DNA of 51,295 bases, taken from NCBI GenBank assembly GCA_900320565.1, contig ONSR01000021.1, positions 1-51,295 on the forward strand. Reading direction: 5' to 3'. Below, piece after piece: positions 34,022-40,980 of this stretch; the stretch's first letter is position 1, and every line of letters begins with the position of its first letter. Below the pieces are notes generated by a model, which saw nothing but the letters and a program-made list of their open reading frames with translations, did no database searches and was not told the origin of the DNA. The position numbers and the translations under genes were made by a program. The DNA comes from an uncultured Prevotellaceae bacterium (lineage in GTDB: Bacteria > Bacteroidota > Bacteroidia > Bacteroidales > Bacteroidaceae).

Positions 34022-35521
34022 TTAGTCTTGTGAAAGAGGAATTGTTATTGTGAATTTAGTTCCTTTGCCAGGTTCGCTGGTGGCCTTGATGGTGCCGTGG
34101 TGCAGCTCCACCATCTTTTGCACGTATGCTAAGCCAAGGCCAAAGCCTTTGACGTTATGTTTGTCGCCTGTATGTACGCGATAGAACTTGTCGAAGATGC
34201 GCTTCAAATCGTCCTTCCCAATGCCGATGCCGTTGTCGGAAATGCTGATACAGAAGTGTGTCTCACCTTGATTGTACGTCCGAACCTGAATGGCAAGCGG
34301 CTCGTCCTCGCGTCTGTACTTGAAGGCATTGTCCAGCAGGTTGAAGATGACATTTGTGAAGTGCATCTCGTCCGCGTTGATGAAAGGATTGAAGGCTTCG
34401 AGCTTCATGTCGAGCGTACCGCCGCTTTGTGTCACCTTCAGCGAGAATGTATCGACCACGTTCTCTGTTATCTCGTTTGCATCAAGTTCTTGCATCTTCA
34501 AGGCAATGTTGTTGTTGTCGAAGAGGCTCATCTGCAGGACTTTCTCCACTTGATAGCGAAGGCGTCGAGTCTCGCCGTCAATGACGTTGCCCAGACGTTC
34601 GTAAGTCTCTTCACTCTTGTTCACACTCTTGTCTGCAAGCATCTGCGCAGCGATGGAGATGGTCGAGATTGGCGTCTTGAACTCGTGTGTCATGTTGTGC
34701 ACGAAGTCATTCTTCATTTCGCTGATGCGCTTCTGTCTTACAACAAGATATATGGTGATGAGCGATGTAATAAGCAGGATGATGGTAAAGCCCATTGCAG
34801 GAGCCACATAACTTGCAACACCCATGATGAATTGCTTCTGGTCGGGGAAGTGTACTACGACAGTGCCCATTTGTCCCATCGGGTCACTGCGGAAGAGTGC
34901 CTGTTGATAGCTCGGGTCGATGCCCTCCTCTGTGTAGTCTTCACATCGATAGACCTCTCTGCCATCGCTTGTATAGACAATGAAGTGGAAGGGTAGGGTG
35001 ATGCCGTTTGCTTGCAGGGCATTCCTAAGGCAACCATCCAGTACGGCGGGGTTGAGTCGGTCCTGGAACCTCTGTTCGCTGGCTGTGTACATGACTGCAA
35101 AGATGACCTCGTCGAGCACGCCTTGTTCATAGATGAGAGCCTCGCGCGCTTGCTTTTGCAGGTTGCTGATGGTTTCTGCCAGTCTATTGTATTTGCTCAT
35201 TGTCAGCGAACCAAGTGGCATGCTTCTCCTGTTGGGCGATAGCGTGTCGAGTGGCAGTATGTGGGTAATGCGGAGGCTGTCTGGATGAACCATCTTCGTT
35301 TTTCCGTTATCGTGCTGGTTAAGCACTTTCTGCAAGTAACGGAACGTCTCAGCTTTCTCCAAATCACGTGAAGCCTGGTCAAGGCTGCGCCAGACATTCT
35401 CGTCGAATTGTTCTTGTCGCATCCTTATCATTTCCTTAGCATATCGTCCCTGCAAGTAAAGCAGCGAGATGAATGCTATGCAAACAACAAGGCAAATGAG
35501 CCAAATGTAACTTCGTTTCAT
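34022..35521 (-). CDS. rprX: Sensor histidine kinase RprX
   Basis: 499-residue inner membrane sensor kinase. Membrane helices at about 5-24 and 243-262 bracket a periplasmic sensor domain of about 215 residues. The H box HNMTHEFKTPIS carries the phosphoacceptor H279. N box NLLDNAFKY, G1 SDNGIGIG and G2 GFGLGLAYV form the ATPase domain. It phosphorylates RprY, encoded downstream. The signal is unknown. A TACTTTTG promoter element lies only 4 bases before the ATG, so the message may be leaderless. Confidence 0.94.
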   Translation of the reverse strand: MKRSYIWLICLVVCIAFISLLYLQGRYAKEMIRMRQEQFDENVWRSLDQASRDLEKAETFRYLQKVLNQHDNGKTKMVHPDSLRITHILPLDTLSPNRRSMPLGSLTMSKYNRLAETISNLQKQAREALIYEQGVLDEVIFAVMYTASEQRFQDRLNPAVLDGCLRNALQANGITLPFHFIVYTSDGREVYRCEDYTEEGIDPSYQQALFRSDPMGQMGTVVVHFPDQKQFIMGVASYVAPAMGFTIILLITSLITIYLVVRQKRISEMKNDFVHNMTHEFKTPISTISIAAQMLADKSVNKSEETYERLGNVIDGETRRLRYQVEKVLQMSLFDNNNIALKMQELDANEITENVVDTFSLKVTQSGGTLDMKLEAFNPFINADEMHFTNVIFNLLDNAFKYRREDEPLAIQVRTYNQGETHFCISISDNGIGIGKDDLKRIFDKFYRVHTGDKHNVKGFGLGLAYVQKMVELHHGTIKATSEPGKGTKFTITIPLSQD

Positions 35522-35525
35522 ACTG

Positions 35526-35533
35526 CAAAAGTA
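35526..35533 (-). promoter_or_regulatory. rprX promoter -7 element, abutting the start codon
   Basis: TACTTTTG on the minus strand; the final G is 5 bases from the A of the rprX ATG at 35521. Initiation would fall at or next to the start codon. Confidence 0.45.
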
Positions 35534-35558
35534 TTCATTTATGTTAAAGAATAAAGAA

Positions 35559-35586
35559 AAACGTCAGCACTTTCGTACTGACGTTT
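35559..35586 (-). terminator. Terminator of the EF-G2 gene
   Basis: Stem AAACGTCAG/CTGACGTTT (9 bp, 10-base loop). On the minus strand it is followed by TTTTCTTTATTC, a typical Rho-independent terminator for the EF-G paralogue. Confidence 0.75.
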
Positions 35587-35643
35587 AACTTATTTAAGAT
35601 TTGGGGTTTACTTAAGTTGTCCTTTTGTTAATTAGGATGTGTC

Positions 35644-37800
35644 TTAATCTTCCTTAAGTGTTGCTTGGTACTCAGCAATGAGCTTCTGCTGAACGTCAGC
35701 AGGAACGAGTTCATAGCTTGCGAACTTCGTGTTGAAGCTTGCACGGCCACCTGTCAGGCTGCTCAGAGCGGTGCTGTAGCTTGCCATCTCCTTAAGAGGA
35801 GCCTTTGCAGTAAGCTTCTCGTAACCGCTTTCGCTGCTCATGCCCATAATCATGGCACGGCGTCCCTGCAGGTCACTCATCACGTCACCCATCTTGTCGC
35901 TTGGAACAAGAACCTCTACGTCGTAGATAGGCTCCAGAATCTTTGGACCGGCCTCCTTGAAGGCTTGGGCAAAGGCCTGACGACCAGCAAGCATGAATGA
36001 GAGTTCGTTCGAGTCAACGGGGTGCATCTTGCCATCGTAAACGATAACGCGAACGTCGCGAGCGTAGCAACCTGTCAGAGGACCTTGCTCCATACGCTGC
36101 ATTACACCCTTCAGGATTGCGGGCATGAAGCGTGCATCAATTGCACCACCCACAACGCTGTTGATGAAGACGAGCTTGCCGCCCCATTCGAGGTCGATAG
36201 TTTCCTCGCTCTTTGCATTGATGCGGAACTCCTGACCACCGAAGCGATAGACTTCCTGAGTGGGAGTGCCTTCTACGTAAGGCTCAACGATGAGATGTAC
36301 TTCACCGAACTGACCGGCACCACCAGACTGCTTCTTGTGGCGATAGTCGGCACGTGCAGCCTTTGTGATGGTTTCGCGATAAGGAATCTTAGGCTCGTCG
36401 AAGACAATTTGAATCTTTTCGTTGTTCTCCATACGCCACTTGAGGGTGCGAAGGTGGAACTCGCCCTGACCATGAACAAGAATCTGACGAAGCTCCTTGC
36501 TCTGTTCGATCTGCCATGTCGGGTCTTCCTCACGCATCTTCTGAAGAGCGTTCATCATCTTCTCGGTTTCGCTCTCATTGACGGCACGGATGGCACGAGA
36601 ATACTTGGCATTGGGGAACTTGATGAAGTTGAACTTATTGTCGCAGTCCTTGCCGTTGAGGGTGTTGCCAGTCTTGACGTCCTTGAGCTTCACGCTGCAA
36701 CCGATGTCGCCAGCTACAAGTTCTTCCACCTTGATACGGGTGGCACCTGCACAGACAAACATCTGAGCAATGCGTTCCTTGCTTCCACGATCGGCATTGG
36801 TGAGGTCGTCGCCTTCCTTGACCGTACCGCTCATCACCTTGAAGTACTGTACTTCGCCAATGTGAGGCTCAACGGCGGTCTTGAAGAAGAAGAGGCTTGT
36901 TGGAGCTGTAGCGTCGGGAGCAATCTCCTCGCCGCGAGAGTTGAATACCTTGGGCATCTCGTCAACGAAAGGAACAACATTACCAAGGAATTCCATGAGG
37001 CGACGCACGCCCATATCCTTCACTGCATCTACGCAGAAGACGGGGAACATACCGCGACTGGCCAAGCCCTTGCGGATGCCTTCGCGCATCTCGTCTTCGG
37101 TCAGGTCTTCGCTTTCGAAGAACTTCTCCATGAGGGTTTCGTCGTGTTCTGCAGCAGCCTCGATGAGTGCCTTATGCATTTCCATTGCCTTGTCCATCTG
37201 GTCAGCGGGAATGTCTTCGATGGTGGGAGCACCGCCGTCGGGGCCCCATGAGTACTTCTTCATAAGGAGCACATCGATGAGGGAGTTGAAGTTCGGGCCT
37301 GTCTCAATGGGATACTGAACGGGCACAACTTTCGGACCGTAGATGCTGGTGAGCTGTTCCAGAAGTTGGTCGAAGTCGCAGTTCTCATCGTCGAGTTGGT
37401 TAACGAGGAAGATGACGGGCTTGCCCAGCTTCTCTGTGTAGCGGAAGTGGTTCTGTGTACCTACCTCAACGCCTGCAGCTCCCTTGAGCAGCAGGATTGC
37501 TGTGTCGGTAACATTCAGGGCTGTGATTGCAGCACCTGCGAAGTCATCACTGCCAGGGCAGTCGATGAAGTTAATCTTCTTGCCGTTCCATTCTACGTGG
37601 CAAACGGTGCTGAAGACGGAATAGCCGTACTCGTGCTCTACGGGGAAATAGTCGCTGACGGTTGTGTGCTGACTGACTCTACCGCGACGCTTGATGACAC
37701 CAGCCTCGTAGAGCATGGCTTCAGTCAAGGTCGTCTTGCCGGCTCCATCATTGCCAAGAAGGGCAATGTTCTTAATCTCATTAGTCTTGTAAGTCTTCAT
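35644..37800 (-). CDS. fusA2: EF-G paralogue (EF-G2) with altered GTPase motifs
   Basis: 718-residue translation factor of the EF-G2 type. Domains II-V are recognisable, with the C-terminal DVEVLVPSDKMGDVMSDLQGRR typical of EF-G domains IV-V. The G domain departs from canonical EF-G: G1 is GNDGAGKT (16-23); the switch I ERGIT becomes EYGYS; G3 DTPGHVDF becomes DCPGSDDF, so the catalytic His is S84; G4 NKMD becomes NQLD (134-137). A Bacteroides thetaiotaomicron EF-G2 has been reported to support translocation without GTP hydrolysis and to matter in the gut. This protein looks like the same kind (inference). Own promoter, about 37-base leader, and own terminator. Confidence 0.92.
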   Translation of the reverse strand: MKTYKTNEIKNIALLGNDGAGKTTLTEAMLYEAGVIKRRGRVSQHTTVSDYFPVEHEYGYSVFSTVCHVEWNGKKINFIDCPGSDDFAGAAITALNVTDTAILLLKGAAGVEVGTQNHFRYTEKLGKPVIFLVNQLDDENCDFDQLLEQLTSIYGPKVVPVQYPIETGPNFNSLIDVLLMKKYSWGPDGGAPTIEDIPADQMDKAMEMHKALIEAAAEHDETLMEKFFESEDLTEDEMREGIRKGLASRGMFPVFCVDAVKDMGVRRLMEFLGNVVPFVDEMPKVFNSRGEEIAPDATAPTSLFFFKTAVEPHIGEVQYFKVMSGTVKEGDDLTNADRGSKERIAQMFVCAGATRIKVEELVAGDIGCSVKLKDVKTGNTLNGKDCDNKFNFIKFPNAKYSRAIRAVNESETEKMMNALQKMREEDPTWQIEQSKELRQILVHGQGEFHLRTLKWRMENNEKIQIVFDEPKIPYRETITKAARADYRHKKQSGGAGQFGEVHLIVEPYVEGTPTQEVYRFGGQEFRINAKSEETIDLEWGGKLVFINSVVGGAIDARFMPAILKGVMQRMEQGPLTGCYARDVRVIVYDGKMHPVDSNELSFMLAGRQAFAQAFKEAGPKILEPIYDVEVLVPSDKMGDVMSDLQGRRAMIMGMSSESGYEKLTAKAPLKEMASYSTALSSLTGGRASFNTKFASYELVPADVQQKLIAEYQATLKED

Positions 37801-37840
37801 GACGTTTATTGTTTATGTTGATTAATACAGATTTTGGGCG

Positions 37841-37848
37841 TAAAGTTA
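37841..37848 (-). promoter_or_regulatory. EF-G2 promoter -7 element
   Basis: TAACTTTA on the minus strand (7/8 match), with CTTG at 37870-37867 upstream (18-bp spacer). Leader about 37 bases. Confidence 0.5.
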
Positions 37849-37902
37849 CTATTATTTCCTGTAATGACAAGGGCGGACAAATATGTTAAACAACATAAAA
37901 GC

Positions 37903-39057
37903 CTATTTCATCATGTCGCTTATGATGTCATTCGAGGTAAATATGCCTTCTTTTGTGAGGCAAAGGTGCTCGTCCTTGATGGATAAAAGGCTGCGTTCCA
38001 GGTGTGGTTTTGCTTGTGAAAGACAATAATCTCGGTCTTCTTGGGAGAGATCCTTAAGCGGAATGCCAGCAGAGGTTCTGAGGCGTGTCATGATAAACTC
38101 GTTGTAGAGGGATTCATCGTTCAGCGTCTCTGTTTCGTGCGGTACATCTTGCCCCTTGCCCCTTGCCCCTTGCCCCTCAACACTTTCAATATAGGCTTTG
38201 ATGTCTGGCAGGTTGGCTCGTCTCGTACGCTCGCCGTCGTAGGAATGTGCTCCGGCTCCAAGTCCCAGGTAGGGAATACTTTGCCAATAACTGCTGTTGT
38301 GACGGGAGTGGTATCCGGGCAAGGCAAAATTCGAGATTTCATAATGAAGGAAGCCTGCCTTGTTTGTTTCGGACATCAGGTAATCGTACATCTGTCGCGA
38401 CAGTTCCTCGTCTGCTTCCCTGACGAGACCTTGTTTCAGCATCGCATCGAGCCGCGTTCCTTCCTCATACGAGAGTGAATATGCGCTGAGATGCTTGATG
38501 CCGAGGCTCAGGGCAAGTTCCACATCATGTTTCCAATCATCAAACGACTGCCCTGGAAGTCCATAGATGAGGTCGAGGCTGATGTTCGTGAGCCCAGCTT
38601 CTTTGCAAGCCTTCACAGCATCAACTGTTTGCTGACTGTTGTGGCGGCGCCCAAGAAAACTCAGGAGTTTGTCGTTGAACGTCTGTGCCCCCATGCTGAT
38701 GCGATTGATGGGTGTTCTGGAAAGATTCCTCAGCCATTCGGGCGTAACGTCGTCGGGATTGGCTTCGATGGTTACCTCCGCATTGGCTTCTATCGTGAAA
38801 AGTCGGTCGATTTCATTGAAGAGTTCGTGAAGCAAATGTGCGGGCAAGAGGCTGGGAGTCCCGCCCCCTAAATATATAGTATGTACGCGCGTACCTTTTA
38901 TATAATGTCTTCGCAGAAGCATCTCCCTTTCGAGGGCTTTGACATACGAAGCCATAACGTCCTTCCCAAGGGTAGTGGAGTAGAAGTCACAATAGATGCA
39001 TCGCGACTGGCAGAAAGGGAAATGAAAATATAAAGAATTCAAAATTAATAAATTCAA
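37903..39057 (-). CDS. hemW: HemW-like radical SAM protein
   Basis: 384-residue radical SAM protein of the HemW (formerly HemN-like) family, a haem-binding chaperone in known cases. The [4Fe-4S] motif is C16-QSR-C20-IY-C23 and GGGTPS follows near residue 66. Other family motifs are RISMGAQTF, DLIYGLPGQ and GLGAGAHSY. Two oddities: the first seven codons (MNLLILN) lie in an AT-rich repeat element and differ from the usual short start, so the 5' end may have been remodelled. Also, residues near 295-304 (GQGARGKGQD) are encoded by a 7-bp tandem repeat. The next gene upstream, a DUF4827 lipoprotein gene, ends 99 bp away. Confidence 0.93.
   Translation of the reverse strand: MNLLILNSLYFHFPFCQSRCIYCDFYSTTLGKDVMASYVKALEREMLLRRHYIKGTRVHTIYLGGGTPSLLPAHLLHELFNEIDRLFTIEANAEVTIEANPDDVTPEWLRNLSRTPINRISMGAQTFNDKLLSFLGRRHNSQQTVDAVKACKEAGLTNISLDLIYGLPGQSFDDWKHDVELALSLGIKHLSAYSLSYEEGTRLDAMLKQGLVREADEELSRQMYDYLMSETNKAGFLHYEISNFALPGYHSRHNSSYWQSIPYLGLGAGAHSYDGERTRRANLPDIKAYIESVEGQGARGKGQDVPHETETLNDESLYNEFIMTRLRTSAGIPLKDLSQEDRDYCLSQAKPHLERSLLSIKDEHLCLTKEGIFTSNDIISDMMK
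38149..38176. repeat. Coding heptamer repeat TTGCCCC x4 inside hemW
   Basis: Four perfect head-to-tail 7-bp units. Gain or loss of a unit would shift the hemW frame about 80 codons before its end. Confidence 0.9.
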
Positions 39058-39155
39058 AATTCAAAACAAGAAAGGGTGAGTTAATTCAAAATTCTTAGGC
39101 GAAGGCTCACGGCATAGCCAATTTTGAAATTTGAATTTATAAATTTTGAATTAAC
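39034..39155. repeat. AT-rich inverted element covering the hemW start
   Basis: Left arm (about 39034-39066: runs of AATTCAAAATT and AATAAATTC) and right arm (about 39118-39155: AATTTTGAAATTTGAATTT, AAATTTTGAATTAAC) are complementary. The centre contains GGCGAAGGCTCACGGCATAGCC. Similar in layout to elements at 12796 and 19243. It spans the hemW start codon (39055-39057) and stops just short of the DUF4827 stop codon. Confidence 0.65.
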
Positions 39156-39156
39156 T

Positions 39157-39855
39157 CTAGTCTCTCATCTTCTGGAAGGTGAGCTCGTAGAAGCAGGGAT
39201 AGACATTGCTCGAGGCGCTGACGTGACCTTCACTGTGGGGCACGATAAGTCGCACCTTTGCAATGCCATCTTCGGGGCTGTCTTGTCGTCCGATGCGAAT
39301 ATAGCTGAAAGGAATGAGCCAGCCGCTTGGCACGCTGGTGCTGCCATATTGGTTGTACATAGCGCCGCCACCGTTTATCTCCTTGTCGAAGTCGGCCACA
39401 AAGGTTCCCGAGTTGTTGGAGATCTTCATGATGTCAGGGCTTGGGTGCCAGTAGTTGGTGTTGTTGCGGAGCTGTATGCTGTCGCCCAAGATGTTGAATT
39501 CGATGAAGCGGCAAATGACGCGAGCCGTCTTGCCCTTTTCGAGCTTTTCGCCTGTGCCCTTCCTCACAATCTGCATATAGACGCCCGAGTTGCTGAACAG
39601 CACATATTCGTTCTGGCTCAGGTCGGTAGTCGAGTCCTGGGCAAGGAACGTCTCCTCGCTGATGGTTTTTATCTTGCCCACGTTGCAAACGACGTTGCCG
39701 TCCCTGTCGCGCACCACGATGTCGCGACTGAGGAACGAATTGATGGCTTTGTATTCCTTGTCTTTCTGTTCGGCATAGGTCTCAGCTTGCGAACAAGACG
39801 AGAGAAGCCCAGCCAGGAACACAAAAAGTGGCAGTATGAATAGTGATTTCTTCAT
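39157..39855 (-). CDS. DUF4827 lipoprotein (FKBP-like)
   Basis: 232-residue predicted lipoprotein: signal sequence with lipobox LSSC (Cys21). The body matches DUF4827, with an FKBP-type peptidyl-prolyl isomerase-like fold suggested by YVLFSNSGVYMQIVRKGTGEKLEKG and the C-terminal AKVRLIVPHSEGHVSASSNVYPCFYELTF. Isomerase activity is not shown for this family. It is probably anchored in the periplasm or outer membrane. Upstream of hemW on the same strand, but separated by the AT-rich element. Confidence 0.88.
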   Translation of the reverse strand: MKKSLFILPLFVFLAGLLSSCSQAETYAEQKDKEYKAINSFLSRDIVVRDRDGNVVCNVGKIKTISEETFLAQDSTTDLSQNEYVLFSNSGVYMQIVRKGTGEKLEKGKTARVICRFIEFNILGDSIQLRNNTNYWHPSPDIMKISNNSGTFVADFDKEINGGGAMYNQYGSTSVPSGWLIPFSYIRIGRQDSPEDGIAKVRLIVPHSEGHVSASSNVYPCFYELTFQKMRD

Positions 39856-39885
39856 ATGAATGTCAGTGTAGTATAATCATATTTA

Positions 39886-40227
39886 TTAGAATACGGCAGC
39901 AATCCTTGAGATTTTCTTGAGTTGTTCAAAGAATGACTTGTCACGTTTTGCCGCTATGAGATTGTATTTCATTTGCAGTGAAAGCAGGGGAGCCGCGTCG
40001 AGACCAAGGGCTTGACCAATGAGTAAAGCCATTTCTGCGCTCAAAGGTCGTTTGGCATTCAGTACCTCGTTCAGTTGGCTTGGCGGCACACTAATCTCCT
40101 GTGCCAAGCGCCGCTGACTAATGCCACGAGCCTCCAACTCATCTTTAATTACCTCGCCAGGATGCGTGAGGTAATATGGTTCCAGGTTGTTGGCAATCAT
40201 TCTGTCTTCAGTTCCCTCTACAACCAT
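39886..40227 (-). CDS. HigA-like XRE-family regulator, no toxin partner visible
   Basis: 113-residue helix-turn-helix protein of the HigA (VapI-like) antitoxin family. The THPGEVIKDELEARGISQ start and QRRLAQEISVPPSQLNEVLNAKR HTH core are diagnostic. HigB toxin is normally encoded directly upstream; here the upstream 750 bp contain only repeat arrays, so the antitoxin appears orphaned. Two starts are possible: 40227, and ATG 40200, which has GAGGGAAC upstream and gives a more typical N-terminus. A consensus promoter lies just upstream, and autoregulation is usual for the family. Confidence 0.85.
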   Translation of the reverse strand: MVVEGTEDRMIANNLEPYYLTHPGEVIKDELEARGISQRRLAQEISVPPSQLNEVLNAKRPLSAEMALLIGQALGLDAAPLLSLQMKYNLIAAKRDKSFFEQLKKISRIAAVF

Positions 40228-40247
40228 TATTGTCTGATAATCTGCTG

Positions 40248-40279
40248 CAAAGTTACGAACATTATCTGAAATTCACAAA
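40248..40279 (-). promoter_or_regulatory. Promoter of the HigA-like gene
   Basis: TTTG 40279-40276, 20-bp spacer, TAACTTTG 40255-40248 on the minus strand. Full consensus. Initiation near 40244 leaves 16 bases to ATG 40227 or 43 to ATG 40200. Confidence 0.75.
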
Positions 40280-40349
40280 TCTGAGAATATATTTTTTCAT
40301 ATAAGGCTCACGACGACTTGCAAAAAACCTCACAAGGATTCGTTATAAT

Positions 40350-40415
40350 CGACACGTCAATTGGGGTAAATCGACACGTCAATTCGGGCAAATCGACACG
40401 TCAATTTCGTTCCAA
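40350..40415. repeat. 22-bp tandem array, family C (3 copies)
   Basis: Core CGACACGTCAATT at 40350, 40372 and 40394, exact 22-bp period. Variable part GGGGTAAAT, CGGGCAAAT, then degenerate. First array of a repeat-rich gene-free block (40280-40835). Confidence 0.95.
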
Positions 40416-40428
40416 CACGACTGCCCGC

Positions 40429-40494
40429 ATATATTAGGGCGGCCGCCCCAATATATTAGAGCACACGACCTGATATGTTGGAGCGCCCGTCCAA
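40429..40494. repeat. 22-bp tandem array, family D (3 copies)
   Basis: Cores ATATATTAGGGC (40429), ATATATTAGAGC (40451) and ATATGTTGGAGC (40473), 22 bp apart. The first copy contains the 12-bp palindrome GGGCGGCCGCCC. The 97 bases after it (40495-40591) show nothing I recognise. Confidence 0.85.
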
Positions 40495-40591
40495 ACCTGA
40501 ATTTTATACTATATATGTAGGCTGTCTTCGAAATTTTGATTAAGTAAAGACCTCCAATGGAACAAGCAAACGGCAAGGTAAGATCTCCTAC

Positions 40592-40684
40592 ACATGTCCG
40601 GTACATGTCCGGTATATGTCCGGTATATGTCCGGTAGAAAAGCGGACATGTACCGAACAAGTACCGAACACATAGCGGACAACA
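40592..40684. repeat. 11-bp repeats in inverted arrangement (4 + 4)
   Basis: Four units ACATGTCCGGT or ATATGTCCGGT (40592-40635), a 5-base gap, then four degenerate reverse-complement units (AGCGGACATGT, ACCGAACAAGT, ACCGAACACAT, AGCGGACAACA; 40641-40684). Together they can form an imperfect hairpin of about 44 bp per arm. Confidence 0.9.
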
Positions 40685-40743
40685 ATAGGAGGAACATAGG
40701 AGCTTCCCGTGAGCAGCTATATGGATAGAATAGAGGTCTGTAC

Positions 40744-40787
40744 GAGAAGTACTAGAGGTTGACATGAGAAGTACTAGAGGTTGGCGA
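40744..40787. repeat. 22-bp direct repeat, family E (2 copies)
   Basis: GAGAAGTACTAGAGGTTG at 40744 and 40766, 22 bp apart. The core includes the palindrome AGTACT. Confidence 0.85.
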
Positions 40788-40834
40788 CCTCATGGAGAGC
40801 GACCACATTTGTCCGCACATCGACGTAGCCCTCC

Positions 40835-40872
40835 AAAAAGCCCGTAATTCCTCGAGAAATAGAATTACGGGC
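40835..40872 (-). terminator. Terminator of the 508-residue membrane protein gene
   Basis: Stem GCCCGTAATTC/GAATTACGGGC (40840-40850 with 40862-40872). On the minus strand it is followed by TTTTTGG. Confidence 0.8.
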
Positions 40873-40885
40873 ATCCGAAAAAAAC

Positions 40886-40972
40886 GGCCTGCAAGGCCAT
40901 CAAGCAATCAGCCCAAGGGGTGCTGCCCTGGGTTTATGACGCAGAAGGTGATTGCGCCCTGAAAGGGCAAAA
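40886..40972. repeat. Cluster of three short GC-rich hairpins
   Basis: GGCC-TGCAA-GGCC, CCCAAGGG-GTGCTG-CCCTGGG and GCCCT-GAA-AGGGC in 87 bases, just after the stop of the membrane protein gene. From memory, similar blocks with CCCTGAAAGGGC and CCCAGGG..CCCTGGG recur in Bacteroidales genomes as dispersed repeats; this was not checked. Confidence 0.6.
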
Positions 40973-40980
40973 GCTCGTGC

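Noticed and set aside
36022-37251. Long open frame (409 codons) on the plus strand, antisense to EF-G2
   Set aside because: It lies wholly within a well-supported gene on the other strand and has no recognisable domain. Open antisense frames are common here because of codon bias.
40379-40765. Open frame of about 128 codons on the minus strand through the repeat block
   Set aside because: Its codons come from arrays C, D and the 11-bp repeats (repeating YRTYTGH-like text). It has no ribosome site and no recognisable family.
40886-40972. Structured small RNA or riboswitch
   Set aside because: Three short independent hairpins, with no promoter and no known RNA class recognised; a dispersed repeat is a simpler reading.
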